From Distichodus sexfasciatus (lineage: Eukaryota; Chordata; Actinopteri; Characiformes; Distichodontidae), in NCBI GenBank assembly GCA_032718565.1, contig JAVGVS010000449.1, forward strand, positions 80,280-144,279: 64,000 nucleotides of DNA, given 5' to 3'. This document shows, in pieces, positions 9,966-20,540 of this stretch. A program made the translations under genes and the position numbers. Position 1 is the first letter of the stretch. Every line of letters starts with the position of its first letter. The notes under the pieces were generated by a model. It made no database searches. It was not told where the DNA came from and saw only the letters and a program-made list of their open reading frames with translations.

Positions 9966-10264
9966 TTTGGGAAATGCACCCCAGGCCAGCAATTTATAAT
10001 GTCCATTCCTTTAGACACTTCTAAACTGCTCTGCTTTAGACGCTTCTTTATAATGCAGCACCTAAAGTTCAAATTCATAGCATGCTGCACAGCTCTGCCT
10101 CGCAGTGCCACTGGAGCTTAAACATGAACAGTAACATGTGGTAATATTTCAGGTAGAGAATCTAGCGTAATTAGTGCTTTCATCTGTTGTTATTACCGCC
10201 GTAATATTTAATTTTCAGCACGCTTTATAATATTTCATATTTTTGAGATTTCAAGACAGTTTGG
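9966..10264. other. Unassigned sequence between two minisatellites
   Basis: The left edge (CTATGCTTTTGGGAAATGCA then CCCC) is repeated next to the unit at 60371-60400, so it belongs to the ancestral repeat. The rest shows no feature. Confidence 0.5.
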
Positions 10265-10590
10265 TCACACTTGTGTTGTGTTGTGTCACATTTGTGTTGT
10301 GTTATGTTGTGTCATATTTGTTTGTCACACTTGTGTTGTGTTGTGTTGTGTCACATTAGCATTGTGTCTCAATTGTGTTATGTTGTTTCACCTTTGTGTT
10401 GTATTGTGTTACACTTGTGTTGTGTTGTTTCACATTTGTGTTATGTTGGGTCACACTTGTGTTGTGTTGTGTTGTGTCACATTTGTGTTATGTTCACTTG
10501 TATAGCTTCACATTTGCGTGGTGATGTGTCACACTTGTGTTGTGTTTGCGGCATTTGTGTTGTATGCGTGGTGTATTTGCAGTGATGCTA
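10265..10590. repeat. GT-rich minisatellite
   Basis: Irregular tandem units of about 20-30 bp built from TCACACTTG and TGTTGTGTTGTG. The cysteine- and valine-rich open frames across it are artefacts. Confidence 0.9.
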
Positions 10591-11243
10591 TAAAGAGTTT
10601 TCTGAATTTGTGTGTCGTCTTGGAAACTGCAAAAAAGGTGTAAGTGTGTGATAAGAACACTGCGGAGGTGAAAGTGATTTTTTATTTATAGTGTATTAAT
10701 ATGGTTTCAACTTGTACAGAACACAATGCATGCATTTAGTGCAATGGGAAATTTAAAATGATAATTTTACTACTCACCTACAATTCTAGTTTTCTTTCTT
10801 TAAATGACAAATATCTTTTATTTCACTGGACTATTCTCCATCGTCAGTTTTGCACAGGAGCCTGAGATATTCTTACATTCTTATTCTAAATTTGATAATA
10901 TTGGAAGTTAATTTTATCTGCATTTGAGAACTGGAACTTCTGAAACTTGTCACCAGGGTCATCAGGCTCTAATTTTTTAAAAACCAAAATGAGTTTACTC
11001 AGTATTTCCTGCACTCTACAGTTACTGAGATTGGGATTTGTGTAGTTGCAGCAACAAGATTGTGATGGTTTCCTGTGTCACTCATAATTCTGGATATAGT
11101 TAAAATATAGCAGATTAATTAGAACCAGATTTAATTTATGGATGTGACATAATTCTCAGATTCCGCTGCTGCTGTACTCGACATCACACACTTCGTTGTT
11201 TAGCGTTAATGTTTCCGCATGTGATTAGCTCTAGCTGTGGTGA
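10591..11243. other. Unassigned intergenic DNA
   Basis: AT-leaning, non-repetitive. No gene, RNA or transposon recognised. Confidence 0.4.
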
Positions 11244-11271
11244 TGTGTGTGTGTGTGTGTGTGTGTGTGTG
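11244..11271. repeat. (GT)n microsatellite
   Basis: About 14 uninterrupted GT units. Confidence 0.95.
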
Positions 11272-11409
11272 ATGGATGTGCAGCGCTTATGAGCTCAGTT
11301 TTATTGCTGCATGAGATAATAAATTAGTGATAAATGCAGTGCATATGCTGCAGCTGTAACTCACAGCCTTTTATCACTTGTAGTAAAGCAAATAACATTC
11401 TTCCCATGA

Positions 11410-11526
11410 ACACACACACACACACACACATACACCAACTCAAAAACACACACACCAACACAATTCATTTATTCGTTTCTCAAATAAAACGTCTACACAC
11501 ACACACACACAGAGACACACACACAT
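11410..11526. repeat. (CA)n arrays
   Basis: Several CA runs with short interruptions, leading directly into module A. Confidence 0.9.
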
Positions 11527-11795
11527 ATCTATATATTACTATCTTTGTGAAGTCCTTCCATAGAATCCCATGATGACTAAAGTACTTAATTTTACACCTA
11601 CTCCTAACCCTAAACTTAACCTCAGTAACCAAAAGCACATCTTTTACCTCTTTTAGTTTCTCAAATAAAACAAGCACATTTACTATAAAGTCATTTCTCC
11701 TCAGGGGGACCGCTCAAATGTCCCCACAAAACCCCAAAAACAGATAAAAGTGATCTTAGGGGACAAAAGGTCCCCACAATGAGATAAATACATGG
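11527..11795 (+). repeat. CA-flanked dispersed module A
   Basis: Begins TATTACTATCTTTGTGAAGT, continues with CTAACCCTAAACTTAACCTC and AACCAAAAGCACATCTTTTA, and ends GGTCCCCACAATGAGATAAA. CA repeats lie on both sides. It is about nine-tenths identical by eye to 56932-57198. Confidence 0.85.
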
Positions 11796-11801
11796 CCACA
11801 C

Positions 11802-11843
<42 letters not shown>

Positions 11844-11847
11844 ACTT
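11796..11847. repeat. (CA)n array
   Basis: CA run with a GCA and a TCA interruption. Confidence 0.95.
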
Positions 11848-11854
11848 ATTTTAA

Positions 11855-11960
11855 GAATATGAGCATTGTGGGGACTGAGATTTTAAAGCAGGAAGTTCAG
11901 CTTGTTTTATGTTCTCATAATGACACTTTATCAATCTGGTCAAATTCCCCATTATGGAAG

Positions 11961-11963
<3 letters not shown>
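11855..11963 (+). repeat. CA-flanked dispersed module B, short copy
   Basis: GAGCATTGTGGGGACTGAGA then TTTTAAAGCAGGAAGTTCAG then CTTGTT. It resembles 47246-47300 and 12020-12080. Confidence 0.65.
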
Positions 11964-11994
<31 letters not shown>

Positions 11995-12012
11995 AACACG
12001 CACACACACACT
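11964..12012. repeat. (CA)n array
   Basis: CA run separating two module-B copies. Confidence 0.95.
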
Positions 12013-12014
12013 TT

Positions 12015-12178
12015 TAAGGACAAAGGCATGGTGGAGACTTACTATATTTTAAAAGTTGAGGTTAAACTTGAAGAAGTAGCCATGTAACAGGGATTAAATT
12101 TGTGGTGATTTGGTTTTATGTCCCCACAGTCCCCACATTGTTGGTGTGCAAACCACTCCCCATATTGAGAGGTTTACA
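12015..12178 (+). repeat. CA-flanked dispersed module B
   Basis: Ends with TCCCCACATTGTTGGTGTGC and TTGAGAGGTTTACAAACACA, the same words as at 47350-47412. CA runs border both sides. Confidence 0.8.
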
Positions 12179-12222
12179 AACACACACACACATTCACACA
12201 CACACACACACACACACCTTCA
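12179..12222. repeat. (CA)n array
   Basis: CA run joining directly to a pyrimidine tract. Confidence 0.95.
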
Positions 12223-12234
12223 CCTTTATCTTCA

Positions 12235-12605
12235 TCTTTATCATCTCTATCCATTCTTTCTCCCTCTCACCTTCCCTTTCTCTATCCCTCGCTGTTTCTC
12301 CCTCTATCTTTCTCTCTCTCCCACTCATTTCCTGTCTCCATCTTTCCCTGTCTCTCTCTCTCTCTTTCTTCCCCCTTCTCTTAATGCTTAACTTCTCTGT
12401 TTCCTCTCCCTCCATATCTCTATCCATCCTTTTAGTTCTCTCTCCTTCCCTCTTTCTCTCTCCCTCTCTCGTTCCCTTTCTCTCCGTCTCCTTCTCTGTC
12501 TTTTCCCTCTATATCCTTCCCTCCCTCCCACACCTTTCTGTCTGTCTTTCTATTTCTCACTATACATCCCTCTCTCTCTCTTTCTCTCTCTCTCTCTCTT
12601 TATGT
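12235..12605. repeat. (CT)n-derived pyrimidine tract
   Basis: About 370 bp almost wholly C and T on the + strand. The 190-residue serine/leucine-rich open frame is an artefact of CTCTCT translation. Confidence 0.95.
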
Positions 12606-12654
12606 GTGTTGTTGAGTTTCCCTGTGTGTGTGGAAACTTTATTGCTCATTATAT

Positions 12655-13030
12655 GTTGGAGCATGATGAAATGACAGATGATTTATTGGGGCCCAGAAAG
12701 CGCTTGTGCTGTGGAGGTTTTTATCCCGGTGTAGTTGCTGCCTGTCAGCTTTTTTAGCGCCAGCGCAGGTAACAATCCAGCCCCGAGTCTTAACTACCAC
12801 CTCGCAGTGCTGCTGCCGCCCATAAATATCCTGTTGTTTGTGCCGTTTCTACACATTATTCCACTTGCTTTTCGCTGGCGGCTACTGTGCCTATTCCCCC
12901 TCTCTCTCCCTCTCTCTCTCTCTTTCTGTGTGTTATTTTGATTGTTATGTCTCATGGCTGAGGCTTTGTCTCTGCGCTCCGGGTTCAGGACGGCGGGTCA
13001 CAACATCTATTTTAGACACTCGGTTTAATT
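12655..13030. promoter_or_regulatory. Candidate conserved non-coding block
   Basis: Balanced sequence with TTTTTATCCCGGTGTAG, GGTAACAATCCAGCCCC and CATAAATATCCTGTTGTTTG, interrupted by a CT run at 12898-12927. No exon-like reading is recognised. Confidence 0.35.
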
Positions 13031-13499
13031 AATGTAATTAATGTTTTCCTTCCATGTCAGGGTTAAAGTGGTTAATGATGATTAATTATTATTAATGTAA
13101 ATAGTTATTAGTAGTTAGTAGTTATTATAATGCGCATAGGTTTGTGATTGTGTGTATATTTATGACCTAATACTGTCTATACTTTAAGCTATGTACATTA
13201 TAATTACGCATTAACCATAAACATGATATCAACATTATAAAAGCAGGAGTGTGTTTATTACTACAGGTTATTAGATCTAATTATTACTTATTACAGTTAT
13301 TTATTCAGGGCTCGTGGTTCAGAACGCTGAAAATATATCCAACAAAGTAAGACTGTTTTTATATCTTTTTTACATTTGGAAATCATACTGAAAAAAATTA
13401 AGAGCCGACATTTATTTTGATTAATATTCATATTTTTATTTTTTATATTTTTCAGGCATTTTACATTTACAAAATTGACTGGATATCTAATGTGCCACA
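13031..13499. other. AT-rich intergenic DNA
   Basis: AATTAATG and TTATTAGTAGTTAG words; nothing else recognised. Confidence 0.5.

Positions 13500-13561
<62 letters not shown>
13500..13561. repeat. (ATT)n microsatellite
   Basis: About 20 uninterrupted ATT units. Confidence 0.98.
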
Positions 13562-14084
13562 CATTTATGTTAACTGGCTAAAAATGTTATTGGAATACTG
13601 ATTGTTGAATGCTGAAAAAAACAAACAGGTCTCACAGTTCTTCATATTGCTGATTTACAATTACAAAATTTTTTAACCATTTCTACTGCACTTCTTTCTG
13701 TTCTGCAGTTTTTGTTTTTCTGCAGACTCTAGTGCAAAAAGCACAAAATTAAATTTTATGAACACAAAAATTTAAAATCACAAAATTTATAACTTCAAAC
13801 AAATTTTATTAAAAAAACAAAACAAAAATAATACAATAATAATTAGACCATTTAAAAACATGACCAGCATTTAAAGTTTAAAAGAAAAAGAAAACATATT
13901 TTTATTTCATAATTTAAGCTTTCCTTATTCTTACATTGAACATCTTTAAAAGCCTAACAATACTGTCAAATTAATTTAAATAAATTTAAATATTCGTTTG
14001 TGCAAACCTACCAAATTAGTTTCAGCACGACCCACACTAGCATGCCATTGATGAAAATGATCAAAAATGTATATAACACTGTTC
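13562..14084. other. AT-rich intergenic DNA
   Basis: A-rich stretches (AAAACAAAACAAAAAT) near 13800; no feature recognised. Confidence 0.5.
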
Positions 14085-14720
14085 GGGGGCCTCTATACCA
14101 CAAATGTCAGCCAGGCTGGTGTGTGTAGAAAAGCAGAGCCCAAGTCACTACTCGCGCATCTCTTCTACCCACCGCCCCCCCAAACCGTCCGGACAGCGGC
14201 CCCCCGGAGACAACGCTCCCAGAGTCATGTTAAACCTTATCAACTTCCCCTCATGTAAATATTTCAGACACTTTGCCTTTTATTCCACTCGGATGGCCAG
14301 GGCCGGTATGAAAGTGAAATGCTGAATTTTAATATCGATCCATTTTTAATGGCTGATAAATTATAGGCCGCTGGTGTGTCGGGACAGGGCTAATTGTTAA
14401 TAGATCAGCAGCGTTGGTTTCTGGCTGCTTGAGTAAAAAAGGATGTGACTCGTCTGGAGATGACACACTTAAATAATGTATGTGAGCTTGAACCATCAAA
14501 TAATTGACCTAAAATATGTCACTGAGATGGACTTGCTGAACCGTGAGAATGAGAGCTCGGCTGGCGTTAGAGCTGCTCTTGCGCTGTCTTATTAACTCTG
14601 ACTCGGCTCTGAACCACTTCAAAAATGCGGCTAAAATGGGCTTTTGTGCGTGCCATAATCCACTCAGTAACCGCTGCATGGGAAAATATGGTGGTATGTT
14701 CATTTTGTAGAATCACTCAG
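14085..14720. promoter_or_regulatory. Candidate conserved non-coding block
   Basis: Contains TTTTTAATGGCTGATAAATT near 14344 and GGGCTAATTGTTAATAG near 14387, within balanced, repeat-free DNA with a GC-rich left third. Two overlapping short frames have no domain. Confidence 0.38.
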
Positions 14721-15003
14721 TTGATCCAACAGGTTATAGTTGTGACTCTGTAAAAATTTACTACCTACAAAAGACCGCTGTAAATGTGCTGTAAAATTCT
14801 GACAGCAAAGTTGTTATATTGTGTTTTTAGCCAGAATACACTATTTAACATAACATTTTTACAGCATTGTTCTATGTTGCCTGCTGCATTTATTCTTTTT
14901 AAAGTATTTATGGTCTGGAATGCCTATTTTTCTGTTTCCGAGCTTGGAACAATGGTTTAAAACTGAAAAATCAAGGAGAACGTTGTTTGTTGTGGTGTGA
15001 AGA

Positions 15004-15500
15004 AAAAGTCAAAGTCAAAATAATCTTAATTGTCATCTCTGCTATGTACTGTACAAGTATACAGAGAGACGAGACGACGTGGCTCCAGCTTTAACAGGAC
15101 AAAGAACAAATAAGGCACATAGAACAAACAATATATAAATAGAATATTAAATATACACTTTAAACCAGAAGTAGAAAGAGAGACAATTAGGATACAGTAG
15201 AATTATGGTCTTGGAGTTGTCTTTTACACTAAATGTGCACGAGGTCAGTAACAGTTTTAATATGAAATATTCTATACAGTCTATGAAATAAAGCAGTATC
15301 TTTTATAAGACATTCAAGTCGGATCAAAAATGTGCAGATATTGTAACAGCAGTGGAGAACTAGAGTCAATGCTTAATACTTTCAATTATTTGTCCAGATA
15401 TAGTCAGTGAGAAAAGTGTACAGCAATATTCACTGTTCAAAAGTTGTGCGAATATGTAGCAGCAGTGCAAAAAAGTGTGCAAATATTGTAGCATGAGAAA
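15004..15500 (-). mobile_element. LINE-tail-like dispersed repeat (TTTGAC tail)
   Basis: Read on the minus strand it ends in a GACTTTGACTTT tail preceded by GGAGCCACGTCGTCTCG. The same order, reversed, is at 24690-25024, and a split copy is at 26890-27328. This looks like the 3' end of a non-LTR element or a SINE that uses its tail. The 5' half has repeated GTGCAAATATTGTAGCAG words. Confidence 0.7.
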
Positions 15501-15653
15501 AATGAGAAAAAGATGATGTGAACTGAGATTCAAGAATTTTCAATAAGTTCAACATGTAGTGAAATGTTCCCTGAACCAACCTAAACCTACTTCATCGTTG
15601 TTGCTTTAGGAGTTCAACTACTGTTTTATTATATTTTTTAAAAGTATATACTG

Positions 15654-15677
15654 TGTGTGTGTGTGTGTGTGTGTGTA
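15654..15677. repeat. (GT)n microsatellite
   Basis: About 11 GT units. Confidence 0.9.
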
Positions 15678-15783
15678 ACAGACACTAACATAATAATTGT
15701 ATCAAAAGTAAAGTAAAGTAAAATCAGACACGTTGCAATAACGACATAGTGCCATGTTAGAGAACTTGGACGAAAACTAGATG

Positions 15784-15955
15784 CCATTTCAAGAAAACAA
15801 TTTTCGTTTTGTTGAGTTCACAAGAAAAATAAACCGCAATCTCGAAATAACAGAAGTTATTTTCTTGAGATCATGAGAAAACTAAGTCATGATCTCAAGA
15901 TAACAGCATTCGTTATTTTTTAAATCATGAGAAAAACTTCAGCACCAGACTTGAT
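15784..15955. repeat. TCATGAGA / TCTCAAGATAA dispersed repeat
   Basis: Several inverted and direct copies of GATCATGAGAAAA and ATCTCAAGATAAC, similar in style to 3864-4190. Confidence 0.55.
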
Positions 15956-16340
15956 CAACTCTGAAGCATCTGCAGCTTGTAATAATTCAGGATCTGTAGT
16001 AATTGAGCATTAAGTGGAGGTTTACATGTGGAGTGTGAAGCTGTAGTGCTCAGCTGGACGTGAGACGACCACACTGACGATGGTCCGAGCCTCTTTAACG
16101 ACCGCTGTGTCCTCATGACCTCTCTGTCTACCTTCATAAATTTTTCAGTGCATGAAACAGTGGAGACGCTCGGCTTAATGACGTCTGTTGTAGCGAACCA
16201 GCTCCGGCCCTTTTTACTGCTGCACTCCACCACACAATGCAGCTTTAGAGACAAATAAATATCTCAGAATCAGAGGAATCAGAATGAAGTTTAATGCAAA
16301 GTATGTTGTCACAAACAAGGAATCTGATTGTCATTAATAA
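15956..16340. other. Unassigned intergenic DNA
   Basis: No recognisable feature. A 99-residue minus-strand frame has no domain. Confidence 0.35.
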
Positions 16341-16493
16341 AGTGAAGCCAGTGATCATTTGTCATTGTGAACACAGCACACAGTGCACGACAATTAAATG
16401 TGAGCTCTGCATTTGACCCATTCATGAAGGAGCAGTGGGCAGCTGACATGGGCTCATGAGTACCTCAGTGGTACCTTTCCTGCTCTGGGACTT
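16341..16493 (-). mobile_element. V-SINE, internally deleted
   Basis: Minus-strand tail GACAAATGATCACTGG, core GGGTCAAATGCAGAGCTCAC, CTGCCCACTGCTCCTTCATG, then GGTACCACTGAGGTACTCAT. The tRNA-like head is missing. Confidence 0.85.
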
Positions 16494-16574
16494 AGAGTAA
16501 GACTGCGTTTTATTATATGGGTTGAATCACTAAGCATAGAGGAAAATACAAGTAAGAGTTACGATTGAGACGCT

Positions 16575-16680
16575 ACACGTCCGAGGAGGATGGGGTCTCC
16601 TTCTTGGTTTCTCTCAAGGTTCCTTCCTAATGGAGGGAGTTTTTCCTTGCCACTGTCGGCTCAGGCTTCCTTGTCAAAGT
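16575..16680 (+). repeat. Dispersed fish repeat segment
   Basis: Contains GGGTCTCCTTCTTGGTTTCT, CTCAAGGTTCCTTCCTAATG and GGAGTTTTTCCTTGCCACTG, a word series I associate with dispersed repeats in fish transcripts. Family not identified. Confidence 0.5.
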
Positions 16681-16684
16681 TAGT

Positions 16685-16755
16685 TAAGTTAGTTGCTAAC
16701 GTACACTATGTCAATTGCTAATGTACATTAAGTCAGTTGCTAATGTACACCAGAT
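16685..16755. repeat. Three copies of the 22-bp minisatellite unit
   Basis: Units GTTAGTTGCTAACGTACACT, GTCAATTGCTAATGTACATT and GTCAGTTGCTAATGTACACC lie at 22-bp spacing, 6.7 kb from the main array at 8174-9965. Confidence 0.85.
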
Positions 16756-17146
16756 TAATTGTATAGTTAACTCTGATTAGTTAAGTACGTGTCTATATTG
16801 TTACTAGAATTGTTTTAATAAAGAACATTTTACTTTCCCTAATAATCGTCAATTTTACACTGAACCTTCACCTCTGTTCTACTTGCTCTGAACAGCTTCA
16901 TACCAAAGCTGATGGATAGGCAGACGGAGAGAACTGGCATATATTTTCAGCAAATCAACAATCCGAGAAATGTGCATAGATAACGCAGGAGACAGATTAC
17001 CTGCAGCCAGTGAATGCAGTGGTTTAGCTAGGGGTTTAGAGCCCATTTACAATCAGAGCTTGTTTCTAGTGATTCAGAAATACTTTTCTTGTCTAGTCTA
17101 CTGATCAACTCAGCATATGAGTGAACAATTAAAATATATATATATA
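16756..17146. other. Unassigned intergenic DNA
   Basis: No feature recognised; a short TATATA run abuts the transposon that follows. Confidence 0.35.
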
Positions 17147-17678
17147 CAGTACTGTGCAAAAGTTTGAGGCAGGTGTGAAAAAATGCTATAAACAAAGAAT
17201 GCTTTCAAAAATGGAAGTGTTAATCATTTATTTTCATCAATCAACAAAATGCAGTGAAGGAACAAAAAAGAAATCTAAATCAAATCAATATTTGCTGTGA
17301 CCACCCTTTGCCTTCAAAACAGCATCAGTTCTTCTAGGTACACTTGCACACAGTTTTTGAAGGAACTCGGCTGGTAGGTTGTTCCAAACATCTTGGAGAA
17401 CTAACCACAGATCTATAATCCTATAATCCTACAAAATAATATAATGACTATAATCCTACAAAATCCCTGACTTTGTGCAAGTGTACCTATAAGAATTGAT
17501 GCTGGTTTGAAGGCAAAAGGTAGTAACACCAAATATTGATTTGATTTAGATTTTTCTTTTGTTCGCTCACTTTGCATTTTGTAAATTGATAAAAATAAAC
17601 AATCATTATTTATATTTCTGAAAGCATTCTTTGTTTACAGCATTTTTCACACCTGCCTAAAACTTTTGCACAGTACTG
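17147..17678. mobile_element. Tc1-like fold-back element, copy 2
   Basis: Termini CAGTACTGTGCAAAAGTTT and CTTTTGCACAGTACTG, flanked by TA at 17145-17146 and 17679-17680. It has the same architecture as 3271-3840: two opposed copies of a transposase C-terminal end, with a shorter ATAATCCTAC centre. No complete transposase. Confidence 0.9.
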
Positions 17679-17680
17679 TA

Positions 17681-17997
17681 TATATACTAATGGTTAGATT
17701 TGGCGTGAGATATCTTGCTTGAGCATGAAAGCGTGAGTTTGATGCTTAAGGAGTGACAGCTGGCAACCCTGGGCTCATGCTTAAATACTAGGAAAATAGT
17801 TTCGTTGAGGAACAGAAAGTGCCAAATTGGTGGACATTTAAACATTTATTTAACACTTATTTTAAAAGTAGATTTTTAGCAAACTGTACCAAAATATCAG
17901 TGTGAACACTGCATATGTTAGACACTTTCAACTACTATATACATTAATGTATTTTCCACGCTTAAACAAGGATTCACATGAGGGGCCTTCCACGACT
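17681..17997. other. Unassigned intergenic DNA
   Basis: No recognised feature; GCATGAAAGCGTGAG at 17722 may be a relic of a dispersed repeat. Confidence 0.3.
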
Positions 17998-18042
17998 GTG
18001 TGTGTGTGTGTGTGTCTTCGTGGGTGTGGGTGTGTGTGTGCA
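17998..18042. repeat. (GT)n microsatellite, interrupted
   Basis: GT runs separated by TTCGTGG. Confidence 0.9.
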
Positions 18043-18054
18043 GATAGAGCGTAA

Positions 18055-18620
18055 GGGATGATAAATACCTGAGTCAGTCATATTTGCATGTAATGAATTA
18101 CGCGAATGAAGCTTCCACCTGACTAACATTTTACAGAGGTTGCGCTTCTCTCCACGGCAACCAATTATACCATCATCCTGGCATTTACCTGGACATAATG
18201 ATTCACGGCTCGGCCTCCAGCTCTGGCACAACTCACCGACAGCCAGCGCAGCGCCCAAAATAAAATATTCATTACTGCCCAACTTCTGTCCAGTAATTAA
18301 GATTTTTCCCACTGTATTGTCCTTTAAATTTCCAAGCAGCTGTCCCTATTAGTCACGAGGGAGGCTGCAGCGTAGCCTTATTCTGCCCAATCACCGCCGC
18401 TTTGGCCTGGATCCTTCAGACGCTCACGCTGCTTCAGGACTCGCTGTTTGCCCGTACAAATGTCATGTAATTTGTAATGAGGAGGAAACACGTATCACAC
18501 CATTTACACCGAGCAGAGATGCCAAACCGCGCTACAAATTACTTCTGCATCATGAAGATTAAGCTGGAATAACATAAGCGTGTCAAACCTGTCCCAGACT
18601 CAGCTTCGACCTGTTGTTCT
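18055..18620. promoter_or_regulatory. Candidate conserved non-coding block with AP-1 and octamer words
   Basis: A TGAGTCA word (AP-1 consensus) at 18070-18076 lies 5 bp before ATTTGCAT (octamer) at 18082-18089, followed by TAATGAATTA. CCAGTAATTAAG lies near 18290 and CATGTAATTTGTAATGAG near 18464. About 550 bp without repeats or recognised coding sequence. Confidence 0.45.
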
Positions 18621-18875
18621 TTTGTTCTTATAAATGTACACGACTTGGTTTCATAACATGCAGAAATGAGCAGAAACATTAAAAGCTAATATCCTCTTGC
18701 TCCTGTTTTTCCCCTTTTTGACTGCACTGGTGCCGTGCCGGTGCCACATTTTCCCACTGATTAAAGGAACCGGAGCCGCAAAATCAGCTCTGAATCGGCA
18801 AAACCTTTGCTGATCCGGCAATTTTAGATAAAGGATATGGTGAGGCAACTTCAGCAAGGAACTTTAGATAAAACT

Positions 18876-19070
18876 GGGGCAGTTGGTTTGGGAGTTCGCC
18901 CAATGATCGGAAGGTCACTGATTTAACCACTGGGGTACTCATGAGCAAGGTACCATGCCCAAGCACTGCTCCCTGGGTGCTGCCAAAAAGCTGCCCACTG
19001 CTCTTTCATGGATAGGTCAAATGCAGAGCTCACATTTGTGGTGTTGACAGTGACAAATAATCAATCACTA
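18876..19070 (+). mobile_element. V-SINE, nearly full length
   Basis: Starts GGGGCAGTTGG, continues ATGATCGGAAGGTCACTG, GGGTACTCATGAGCAAGGTA, CTGCCCACTGCTCTTTCATG, GGTCAAATGCAGAGCTCACA, and ends GACAAATAATCAATCACT. A few bases of the B-box equivalent are lost. Confidence 0.92.
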
Positions 19071-19139
19071 ACTCTCTTAAATGCTCTAATGCTATTTGTT
19101 GCTTAGAAATAACATTTAAAGATGTTAAATAGTTATCAG

Positions 19140-19420
19140 AGGGCAGCACGGTGGCGCAGTGGTTAGCGCTGCAGCCTCACAGCAAGAAGTTCCTGGGTTT
19201 GAGCCCCTGGTCAGCCGTGGGGTCATTCTCCCACACTCCGAAAGCATGAAGTATAGCTTAATTGGCGATTCTAAATTGGCCCCATAAGGTGTGAGTGAGA
19301 GTGTGATTGTGTGAGCACATGTGCCCTGTGGTGTGCCATCACTTGCCCAGGGTTGGTCCCTGCCTTGTGCCTGGTTGGGATTAAATGGTTCATATAATGA
19401 ATGAATTAATGATGAATTAT
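19140..19420 (+). mobile_element. SINE, family 3
   Basis: Head GGGCAGCACGGTGGCGCAGT, GGTTAGCGCTGCAGCCTCAC, then TCCTGGGTTTGAGCCCC; middle TTGGCGATTCTAAATTGGCC; GTGTGAGTGAGAGTGTGA. A segment of the usual middle is deleted. The opposite-strand open frame is an artefact. Confidence 0.9.
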
Positions 19421-20039
19421 TGTATTTGAATGCTGCCTTACAATACATTTTATTTGCCTTAAAGCATTGTCTTTTACATTTTCACAGTGCCGTGTCGTTC
19501 AATCATCACACCATTTTTGCTCTGAAGGAATTTTACATTCATATTTATGGCATTTAGAAGATGTTCTTATCTGGATAAAGGCAATTTAATAACAGGATTG
19601 GGTGAGCTACTGACAAAATGTTGTCAGGTAACATTAGTAACGTTGCTAACTGCTACTTCAATAAATTGTACACTTAATATTTTCAGTATAATTCAGAAGA
19701 TGTCATTATTATTATCTGAGTTGCATGATTTATCTTCTTAATAAGTATTTGCTTTAGATCCACAAAACTGAACCGTCATGTGATGAGTTGTGCTGATGAT
19801 AATATTTTGTCTCAACCTTTTCCAGTGTTAAATATGTTTAAATCCATTTGAAAAAATTATAACACAAAGAAGACCGTTAGTATATTTTTAAAGACAATTC
19901 AGAGTGCATTTTCCAGAGCCGTTACTCTGTGAAACCTCATAACACGTGTTGATTTGGTGATAATGTAGCAGCGTAGGACTGCTAGAGCCGTAAGAAGCTC
20001 CTAAGTTAACCTGTTAAGTAGGTAAAGACGAGCCTCGCA
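19421..20039. other. Unassigned intergenic DNA with a SINE tail
   Basis: A minus-strand family-2 SINE tail (GGCATTTAGAAGATGTTCTT then ATCTGG) is at 19543-19590. Otherwise no feature. Confidence 0.4.
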
Positions 20040-20540
20040 CTCCGCTAAACACCTCATTAAGCATTCCATCTACACCTTGCTTACATCTCATTTTGGAGTT
20101 TTTTTTCCACCACAACAATGTCAGGCGGGGAGAGGAAGTCGCAGCCGCACATTCGATTTTAATCTCCATCTACTGGGACTGGGAGCAAGATTTCTGTGTT
20201 CTTCTGCAATTTACATGTTAAATTCTGTAAGCCCCAGACAGTTGAGCCATTTGCGAGGGAACAGTGGGCGGTGTGATTTTCAAACCTTCAATGAATAATT
20301 TCACCTCAATTAGAAATCCAGGGCAACACAAATCTGCCCTTTAGCCACAAATACAGCTTCCTTTCTCCTGTTTGTGTCGAAACTGATCTGACGCCATCAC
20401 GTGCAACATCGGCCGCTTTCACAATTAATCGTGGGGTGACAACAAACGAGGAAATGTGCCAAATTGGCTTTTTAAAAACTTCCAATTTAAAATCCTCGAG
20501 CGACATCATTACCTCTTATTAAGTGCGTCTGTTCGGCTTC
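20040..20540. promoter_or_regulatory. Candidate conserved non-coding block
   Basis: Repeat-free DNA with CCTCAATTAGAAATCC near 20304, TTCACAATTAATCGTGG near 20418, ATGAATAATTTCAC near 20290 and GATTTTAATCTCC near 20155. Frames on both strands have no recognised domain. Confidence 0.42.

Noticed and set aside
10271..10585. Cysteine-rich 104-residue frame that could suggest a secreted peptide
   Set aside because: It is a translated GT-rich minisatellite; two frames give the same kind of repeat.
12102..12674. 190-residue frame
   Set aside because: It is a translated (CA)n and (CT)n sequence.
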